DNA of 64,000 bases from CAKZLS01 sp963771545 (GTDB lineage Bacteria > Pseudomonadota > Alphaproteobacteria > Rhodospirillales > Defluviicoccaceae): the NCBI GenBank assembly GCA_963771545.1, contig CAVYTX010000002.1, positions 2,666,001-2,730,000 of the forward strand, written 5' to 3'. The notes beneath the pieces were generated by a model, which was not told the DNA's origin, did no database searches, and worked only from the letters and a program-made list of their open reading frames with translations. Within the stretch, counting starts at the first letter, position 1. Each line of letters starts with the position of its first letter. Shown here piece after piece: positions 57,857-64,000 of this stretch. Position numbers and translations under genes: made by a program.

Positions 57857-60589
57857 AACGGGGCAAATCCCGCGCGTTCAAGCGCCTCGCCGCGGTGGCG
57901 GTCGCGGCGGTGGCGGTGTGGGCCTTCGTCAATTATGTCCCCGACTTCGTGGCCCGGCATCTGGTCAATCGCGAACTCGAGGCCATGGGGATCGACACGC
58001 AGGGAGTCAAAACCCTCAACCTGCGTCCCTGGAACAACGAGATCTGGATGGGTCCGGTGGGCCTCCGTCCGCTCGACAGCGACGTCAAGCCGGCGGCGGT
58101 GAAGCGGCTCGGCGTGAAGTACGACCTTCTGCAATTGTTCCAGCGCCGCGCCCTGATCACCGACATGACCATCGACGGCATCGACATCGAGATCGAGCGC
58201 GACGCCGAGGGAAATTTCACCATCAACGGGATCGACCTCGGCCGTTTCCTGGCGACGAAGGATGAAGCGCCGGCGGAAAAGGATCGACCCGCGAAAGACG
58301 GCGGGGGTTGGGGCGCCGGTCTCGATGTTCTCACCCTGACCGACAGCCGCGTGTTCCTCAACGACCTAACGCGCGGCACCCTCACATTGGAGCTGGATGA
58401 GTTGACACTCAAGGGCTTCCACACCTGGACACCCGAAGACCCCGGAACCTTCGAGCTCACGGGCCGCCTCAACGACATCGACATTCAAGCGAACGGCGAG
58501 GCCCGGCCGTTCGGCGGCGAAATCTCGCTGTCGTTCGAAACCAAGGTGGACCGGGGGTCGTGGGAAAAGGTTCTCGTTTACACCGGACCGGCGTTCGGCT
58601 TCGAGCGTCAGGGCGGAAAATTCAGTTCCGAGGGCAAGCAGCAACTCGACATCACCGAAACCGGCGGCCTCACCTTCTTCTCCAAGACCACGTTCACCAT
58701 CACCAGCGTCGAGGCGGCCCGCCCCGACGGAACTCTCGGGCGGGTACAAAAAAGGCGTCATCACCCTCGACACCCGCACGGCGCTCGATGAAAACGGCGA
58801 CATGGAGGTGCTCGGCTCGACCACTTACGCCATCGACCAAATGCAACTCGTCATTCCCGGCGGCCAAGTCATCGACCTGGGCAGCGTCAACGCGAGCTTC
58901 GACGACCTCAAGGCCGAGATCTTCTCGGACGGGAAAACAAAAATCCGAGTGCGCCCCACCTTCGGCGCCGCCGGCGTCGCGCTGAAAGGCCCGGCGAACG
59001 CCTCGCTCGACCGCCTGTCCATCGACCTCGGCGAGGTCAACGTGTCGACATCCGCCGGCCGCCTCGACATGAACCTGTCCGGATCCACCTCGCTCGACGC
59101 TCTCGCGTTTGCCAGCCCGGTCGAACTGGCGTTCAAGTCTCTTCGCGTCGACCTCGCCAACATGGATGTCCTTCAGCAAGGCGGCTCGTTGTCGGTCAAG
59201 GGAGCCGCCACGGCCGAGGCGCAAGCCTTCACCGCGGGTCTGCCCGAGCAGGCGGGGCAACCGGCGATCCGGGCCGGCGCCGAGACCCTCAGCATTACGC
59301 TGAGCGACCTGTCGGCCACCAATACCGCCAGCGCCCCGCAATGGCGGACCGGCTTGGATTTGAATATGAGCGGTTTCGACGCCGCCGTCGGTTCCGGCGA
59401 CCTCGCCAAGGCCAAGGCCAGCGAAGTGACTCTGACCGGTGCCACCATCGATCAGAGCATGGCATTCGCCGCCGGCGAACTGGTGATCGCCAAGCTTCAA
59501 GCCGAGCTTAGCGACAAGCTGGCGATGGCCTTTGGCGGGGAGAGCAAGACAACGTCCGACGAGCCCGCACCCACCGTGAAGATCGGCCGGCTCGCGCTCG
59601 TGGAGGGCGCCAGGATCCTGTACGAGGACACCTCGGTGGACCCTCGGGTGGAAGTTTCGGTGGACGCCAAGACCCTGGAGGTCAAGAACATCGATACCGG
59701 CGATCCCAACCAGCGCACGGACCTGAACCTTTTCGCCAGGGTCAACGAGTTCGCCACCGTCGATGTTTCCGGCTGGGTCGAGCCGCGCGCGGAAAAGCCC
59801 ACGTTCGATCTCGACGCCAGCGTGCAAGGACTGCAGCTCGCCGGGTTCTCGCCGTACGCGGCCCGAGCCGTCGGCATGCATCTGGAGAGCGGGACGCTGT
59901 CCACCCGGACCACCGGCGCGGCCAACGGGGGCAAGCTGAACGCCAACGTCAAACTGACGCTGGACGACCTCGACTTCAGCCCGGTTTCGCCGGCGGCCGC
60001 CGAACGGCTGTCCCAGCGGGTGGGCATTCCGCTGAAAACGGCGGTGGCCATGCTCCAGGACCCGGACGGATCGATCCGGCTGCAATTGCCGGTTTCCGGC
60101 ACCACGCAGTCGCCGGACGTCGACCTGAGCAGCGTGATCCGCAAGGCCATCGGCGGGGCGTTCGGCGGCCTGATCGGCGGCGGCGGCACGGACGGCGGCG
60201 TGGCCTTCAATCCCATCACCTTCGATGCGGGAACCACGGCGCTGACGCCGGACGGCATCGCGCTCGCCGCCGAGTTGGCGCGGATGCTCAAGCAACGCCC
60301 GAAGCTCTCCGTCAAGGTGTGCGGCCGCGTGACGTCCCGGGACCTGCTGGCCTACGCCGACGCCCGCAAAATCGCCCTGCCCGCCGCGCAACCGGCGGGA
60401 ACCAAAAGCGCTCCCGCGCTTCCCGAAAAGGCCAAGGCCGACCTCGACAAGCTGGCGGCCGAGCGCACCCGGGCGGTGCGCCAGTTCGTCTCCACCGGCC
60501 ACGGCATCGAGCCGTCCCGCATCGAGGAATGCCGCCCCTCCTTCGACCCCGCCGACCCCGGCCCGCCCCGCGTCGATATCAAGATGTAA
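57838..60589 (+). CDS. DUF748/AsmA-like envelope protein (one frame break)
   Basis: About 917 residues. An N-terminal membrane anchor (LAAVAVAAVAVWAFVNYVP) is followed by long beta-rich repeats typical of AsmA/TamB-like lipid-transport proteins. The DUF748 motif FELTGRLNDIDIQANGEA recurs later as NEFATVDVSGWVEPRAEKP. The C-terminus has an OmpA-like segment (FDAGTTALTPDGIALAAELA). The frame breaks near 58745. Start ATG 57838; an ATG at 57853 in an ATGA overlap with yihY is equally possible. The TAA stop is the first part of the palindromic element that follows. Confidence 0.82.
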
Positions 60590-60853
60590 TACCAACGGTC
60601 ACTAATAATGACCCCTTGTGACGGCCTATCGAGGTTTCCGGCAAGGAGCGTGGTGCGCGGTGATGCGGGAGCATCATAAGCACCGCGCGACGCCGTCCGG
60701 AAACCTCGATAGGCCGCCCGTAGGGTCGTGTTTCACGCATCCTCTGGGCGTCGGAACCGCTTGACGATGGGTCCCCATCGCCGGCATGGCCCCCTCCTGC
60801 CGAGGATGCGGGAAACACGATCACAATGAGTCATTATTAGTGACCGTTGGTAT
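60589..60853. mobile_element. MITE-like element of nested palindromes, 265 bp
   Basis: Terminal inverted repeats of 33 bp match at 31 positions (60589-60621 and 60821-60853; outermost ATACCAACGG, then TCACTAATAATGAC). Inside are a perfect 20-bp inverted pair (60622-60641 with 60697-60716), an inner GCGCGGTG/CACCGCGC hairpin, an 18-of-19 pair (60726-60744 with 60802-60820), and CGATGGG/CCCATCG (60765-60780). There is no open reading frame of interest. It looks like a non-autonomous mobile element or a structured RNA. Short relatives lie at 9754 and 11426. Confidence 0.82.
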
Positions 60854-60857
60854 AACA

Positions 60858-60886
60858 CCGGTCCGCCCCGCGTCGATATTAAGTTG
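60858..60886 (+). repeat. Duplicate of the DUF748 gene 3' end after the MITE-like element
   Basis: This 29-bp stretch repeats 60558-60586, the end of the preceding coding sequence, with three differences (26 of 29 identical). The two copies flank the palindromic element as direct repeats. After the second copy TTGGTATA, the outer end of the element, appears again. Confidence 0.85.
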
Positions 60887-60979
60887 GTATAGCGGCGAAA
60901 CGGATCGCCGGGGTCGATGGCCCCGACCGGACGTCGGCCGCCGGCCCGTGCGGTTCAACAGGGGCAAAACACCGGGCGG

Positions 60980-62563
60980 TCAGGCGGGGGAGGCTCTCGC
61001 TCGGACGAGATCGGGGAGGGGCGGGATTTCCGGGGCGTCGGGCGCGTGGAGGCGGTCGCCGAGGTAGGTCCAGAACGATATCCCGAGTTTCCGGCAGGTT
61101 TTCATCAGGCCGAGGAAGGCGTCGCGGCAGTCGCGGCCGACGTCGGAACGGGTTCCGGCGGAGATCTTGCGCCGCGTGACCTGGCAGCGGATGTCGTTTT
61201 CGGAGCCGTTGGTGTGCAGCGGGATCTCGGGCCGGTCTAGAACGGCAAGCAACTCTTGCTTGTTGGCGTGCAACCGGCGCAGCAGCCGATCGAGGGTGAC
61301 AAAGCCGGTGCGGGTGGTGAACAGGGCGTCGAAACGTCGCGCGAGGTCCGCCTTGCGCCGGGCCGACGGCCGCTTCCGGTAGGCCTTGAGGTCGGCGTAG
61401 AGCCGCCAGACGCGGGCGCGGATGCGCGTCACGGCCCGGCGCTGGCGGTCGTTGAAGGTGTCCAGCTTGTGGATCAGGCGCTCGGCGTGCACCCAGCAGA
61501 GCGCGTGGCGGCCGACGTTGAACTGGCCGGCGTCGTCGCTGAGGATGACGGCGTCGCCCAGCAAGCCGTGGTCGACGATGCTGCCCCACAGCGCCCCCTC
61601 GGTGGCGACGCGGACCGGGTCCGGGGCGACCTTGAGGCCGGTGAGGCCGAGGCGTTCGAGATGGGCGGTCCACGCCGCCGCGTCCGCGAAGCGCTTGCCG
61701 TCGTCCGCCGCCAGCCGGGCGATCAGCGGACCCGCCAGGCCCCCCGCGCGCATGAAGGCCAGCGCGGCGTCGTTGACCACGTAGTCGCCGTGTCCGGCGC
61801 GCAGCAGTTCGAGAAAGTTCCGCCGGCTCTTGGAGCCGGTGGTGGCGAACCAGGTGAAGTGGTCGTTGCCGATCTGGGTGCAGGTTCCGTTCGTCGCCTT
61901 GTGACGGGCCCCCGTGTCGTCGGCGCTGATCCACGCCGCCGTCTCCAGCCCGGCCCGCAGAACCGCGCGCGCCTCGTCGACAAAGGGCTCTTGGCCATCG
62001 ATGAGCAGGCGCCCCAACTGCCGCTCCGAGAGACTCACCCCGAGGTCGCGAAGGTGCGCGAGCAGCCCCGGACCCGTCATCCGCCCCTGGTGGTAGAGCG
62101 CCAGCACGGTGCGCCGCAACTCCGCGCCCACATGGCCGCGCACCCCGCACGGCAGCGGCGCCACGATCGTCTCTCCGCTCGGCGTTTTCCAGCGTTCCCG
62201 GCGATAGCGGATCGCGATCGGCCGGACCACCAGGTCCTGAACCACCGTCGTCTCGTAGCCCTTGAACCGCGAGCCCGGCGGCGCGTCGATCCTGATCACC
62301 CGTTCCTCGGTGACGAGCACCCGCTTGGCCCCGCGCCCACGGCGCTTTATGGTCTTGCCATCCTTTGGCTTACCATCCGTCGCCGCCTCCATCCCACTCG
62401 GACGGATCTTCGGCCGACCCTTCAGACCCTTGAGGCGGGCAATCTCGTCGCGCAGCGCCGCGGTCTCCGCGCGCAAAGCCGAAATCTCTTCGAGAAGCCG
62501 CAAAACCAGCTTCTTGAGTTCGTCAACCCTCAGATCGTCAACATCCGGTATCGAGGCGGCCAT
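60980..62563 (-). CDS. IS66-family transposase
   Basis: 527 residues, apparently intact. An N-terminal leucine-zipper-like coiled coil (VDELKKLVLRLLEEISALRA) and a basic zinc-finger-less linker precede the DDE core: WISADDTGARH, VILSDDAGQFNVG and the typical IS66 end motif HTNGSENDIRC. No tnpA/tnpB helper genes are present, as in the ISBst12-like branch. I could not find matching terminal repeats or a target duplication, so the element's ends are unknown; the gene begins 127 bp after the MITE-like element. Confidence 0.88.
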   Translation of the reverse strand: MAASIPDVDDLRVDELKKLVLRLLEEISALRAETAALRDEIARLKGLKGRPKIRPSGMEAATDGKPKDGKTIKRRGRGAKRVLVTEERVIRIDAPPGSRFKGYETTVVQDLVVRPIAIRYRRERWKTPSGETIVAPLPCGVRGHVGAELRRTVLALYHQGRMTGPGLLAHLRDLGVSLSERQLGRLLIDGQEPFVDEARAVLRAGLETAAWISADDTGARHKATNGTCTQIGNDHFTWFATTGSKSRRNFLELLRAGHGDYVVNDAALAFMRAGGLAGPLIARLAADDGKRFADAAAWTAHLERLGLTGLKVAPDPVRVATEGALWGSIVDHGLLGDAVILSDDAGQFNVGRHALCWVHAERLIHKLDTFNDRQRRAVTRIRARVWRLYADLKAYRKRPSARRKADLARRFDALFTTRTGFVTLDRLLRRLHANKQELLAVLDRPEIPLHTNGSENDIRCQVTRRKISAGTRSDVGRDCRDAFLGLMKTCRKLGISFWTYLGDRLHAPDAPEIPPLPDLVRARASPA

Positions 62564-62737
62564 GGCGACAGTGAATCACATCCGACCGCGCGGCCAAACC
62601 AAGATCCCGCATGACCGATCACTTCGAGGCCGACATGTGACTTCTCGGACTCACCACAATGCCCGGGATTCTGCCCCCGTTACCTTGACTTTCGCTAAGC
62701 GTTTGATTTTCCTAGAAACGCCTTTTTGAGCAGGTAT

Positions 62738-62807
62738 ACAAAAGTTAACACGATTTCCGTATAGCGCATTGAAAACCATCGATTTTTTGCCGTAACAAAA
62801 GTTAACA
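62738..62807 (+). repeat. Pair of 13-bp direct repeats ACAAAAGTTAACA
   Basis: Identical copies at 62738-62750 and 62795-62807, 57 bp apart. The second overlaps the stop codon of the terminase-like gene. The rest of 62564-62801 shows no gene. The copies may mark a small duplication or protein-binding sites. Confidence 0.6.
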
Positions 62808-63203
62808 AAACGCACGGAGATGGCCGTCGGCCGGGCGCGCCTCGGGGCAACTCTCCGGGCCGGCGTCGCCGCCGGCGCCCGCGGACCGCGCGGCAATGCC
62901 TTGAATGCGGGCCTGCAGTTCCACGGCGCGGGCGGCAGTGTGGAACTGGTGGTCGACGATCGCCCGGCGGTAGACGGTTTCCAGCTTGCCGATCAGCACC
63001 TCGGGGCCGCGGCTGTGCAGCCGCGCCGTCTCCGCCTCGATCTCGGCGATGCGCCGGGCGATGCGTGGATGACGCAACAACCGGTGGCCGGCCACCTTCG
63101 CCCCCTTGGGCGAGTACCCGGCGGCCCGCGCCGCCGCGGCGGCGTTGGCCAATTCGACGAACCACCGGCAGAACCGCTCCTGCCGGGCCTTCAATGGAGT
63201 CAT
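62802..63203 (-). CDS. Terminase small-subunit-like protein (orphan phage gene)
   Basis: 133 residues. The N-terminal HTH region (ARQERFCRWFVELANAAAA, then AGYSPKGAKVAGHRLLRHP) matches the Terminase_2 small-subunit pattern that recognises phage packaging sites. A helical oligomerisation part follows (LIGKLETVYRRAIVDHQFHT). No large terminase, portal or capsid gene is nearby, so this is a prophage remnant or a domesticated DNA-binding protein. ATG 63203 has GAGGG 5 nt upstream, and a good promoter lies 35 bp further up. Confidence 0.75.
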   Translation of the reverse strand: MTPLKARQERFCRWFVELANAAAAARAAGYSPKGAKVAGHRLLRHPRIARRIAEIEAETARLHSRGPEVLIGKLETVYRRAIVDHQFHTAARAVELQARIQGIAARSAGAGGDAGPESCPEARPADGHLRAFC

Positions 63204-63232
63204 GGTGCCCTCTAGGTTAAAGTGCCGAAAAA

Positions 63233-63265
63233 TAGGTACATATACCTAACATAGCCGCCGGTCAA
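63233..63265 (-). promoter_or_regulatory. Promoter with palindromic operator for the terminase-like gene
   Basis: On the minus strand, TTGACC (63260-63265), a 17-nt spacer and TATGTA (63237-63242). The dyad TAGGTA-N4-TACCTA (63233-63248) covers the -10 box, a position where a repressor would block transcription. Confidence 0.6.
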
Positions 63266-63682
63266 GGCGGTTCGCCATGACGGCGCGCCGCGCTCCTCAA
63301 GTGCAATCGAGTTCGAACTCCTTGATTAGTCTGCGGCCTCAGGAGCGCTGTTAGGCCCGCACTTCGTCCCAAAGCGAACATACAAGCGGCGCGACGGTAG
63401 GTCGCTTGGTGACCCTTTGCCGACTCTTGCCGGCCTGAGTAATCGTTGCTCGCGTGAGTCCGCTGTCGTAAAATGCGGACCAGACTGGAGCGAAGGCGCA
63501 TCGACGCGATTAGCCAATACGCGACGTTACTAATTCTCGGCCGTCAAGAGCGACCGGATCGAGCGGATGTTTGAGTATCGGCGCGCTGTAGGCCTCCCCA
63601 ACGGTCTATCGCTGGGAACAACAGGCATATTTCGTGCGCATTCTACACGTGCACCCTCGCAGCCGGTGTGCCATTGTGCGCT
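63266..63682. other. Non-coding gap before the PAS gene
   Basis: About 400 bp with only short, unconvincing open frames. A small dyad, GTGCCA-N10-TGGCAC (63668-63689), overlaps the start codon of the next gene and may be an operator. Nothing else is recognisable. Confidence 0.4.
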
Positions 63683-64000
63683 ATGGCACAAAATCCCAAG
63701 GACCCTATTCAAGTCTTGTCGCAACTCGTGGATTATACGCACCTTGCCGAAGGGATAATCGAGACAATCCAGCTGCCGCTGCTGGTGTTGGACGATGCCT
63801 TTGTGGTTGTTCTTACCAACCATGCCTTTTGCAGCCACTTCCAGGTCAGCGCGGAGAAAACGGTGGGGCAACCGCTGGAGGCCCTCGGCAATGGTCAATG
63901 GAAATTTGCCGAGTTGAGGCACATGCTCGAGGAAATCATCCCGCGCCACGGGCACATCGAAAACTATCGTATTGAGCACGATTTTCCGCCTCTGGGGCGT
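63683..64000 (+). CDS. PAS-domain signalling protein, N-terminal part (runs off the window)
   Basis: 106 codons are open from ATG 63683 to the right edge. They encode a PAS domain (LPLLVLDDAFVVVLTNHAF, then SAEKTVGQPLEALGNGQW and EEIIPRHGHIENYRIEHDFP) of the type found before histidine kinase domains, often in CheB/CheR-linked or HWE kinases. No signal or membrane segment precedes it, so it is a cytoplasmic sensor. The output domain lies outside the window. Confidence 0.78.
   Translation, partial: MAQNPKDPIQVLSQLVDYTHLAEGIIETIQLPLLVLDDAFVVVLTNHAFCSHFQVSAEKTVGQPLEALGNGQWKFAELRHMLEEIIPRHGHIENYRIEHDFPPLGR

Noticed and set aside
58700..60595. Long open frame antisense to the DUF748 gene, and similar ones antisense to addB and addA
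   Set aside because: Same cause: codon bias of the real genes keeps the opposite frames open. No start signal or protein family supports them.
60888..62765. GTATAGCG at 60888 and near 62757 as terminal repeats of the IS66-type element
   Set aside because: The two copies are in the same orientation, whereas IS66 ends must be inverted; no target duplication was found.

Overview
The window is GC-rich chromosomal DNA from an alphaproteobacterium, most likely near Rhodospirillales. The evidence is the gene set and its order: an N-terminal fragment of a FYDLN-acid protein beside aroA, the cmk-rpsA-sppA-ihfB-lapA-pyrF-trpFBA-accD-folC block, the addAB/murU/amgK/tsaE block, a ChvG/ChvI two-component system next to a short-form HPr kinase and an HPr/EIIA/EI phosphorelay, a DUF1127/LysR pair, and gltBD. 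No rRNA, tRNA or CRISPR array was seen.

Layout. 0-3 kb: FYDLN-acid protein (partial), aroA, and an EEP-family hydrolase. 3-8.5 kb: a cobalt-uptake operon cbiMNQO on the minus strand, led by a promoter and a cobalamin riboswitch. An ISNCY/IS1202-type insertion sequence with a 17-bp target duplication sits directly upstream of that promoter. Beyond it is an EamA-type transporter with a His-rich tail. 8.6-14.8 kb: a PepSY-like peptide, chvI-chvG, hprK, a rapZ remnant, EIIA, ptsH and EI, which together make a signalling-type PTS. 14.9-17.3 kb: a PLP decarboxylase and a ferredoxin-NADP reductase. 17.5-26.5 kb: a tightly overlapping operon tsaE-amgK-murU-addB-addA, then trxA. 26.7-28.2 kb: DUF1127 and LysR genes. 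28.2-38.6 kb: the folC-to-cmk block on the minus strand. 38.8-41.6 kb: a HugZ-like protein and GTP-type PEP carboxykinase with a strong terminator. 41.7-47.4 kb: an unfamiliar seven-gene operon (two c-type cytochromes, a Tat-exported metallo-beta-lactamase-fold protein, a roughly 10-TM membrane protein, two unknowns, a NifX-like protein) with a Crp/Fnr regulator beside it. 47.5-55.3 kb: a cation efflux protein, DUF423, DUF1178, gltD and gltB. 55.6-60.6 kb: uppP, yihY and a DUF748/AsmA-like gene. 60.6-63.7 kb: accessory DNA, consisting of a nested-palindrome MITE-like element, an IS66-type transposase and an orphan terminase-small-subunit-like gene. The window ends inside a PAS-domain gene.

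Two general points matter for anyone using this annotation. First, about fifteen genes, many of them normally essential (aroA, trpA/B/F, pyrF, rpsA, cmk, gltB), are intact only if one or more single-base frame breaks are repaired. The breaks often lie in short G/C or A runs and cluster at 30-39.6 kb, so I treat them as probable sequence errors and give whole-gene coordinates. Second, aroA and cmk, normally neighbours, lie at opposite ends of a 37-kb stretch in inverted orientation, which suggests an inversion.

The most unusual contents are the 41.7-46.4 kb redox operon, the nested-palindrome element at 60.6 kb with its short dispersed relatives placed exactly on stop codons, and the IS insertion abutting the -35 box of the riboswitch promoter.
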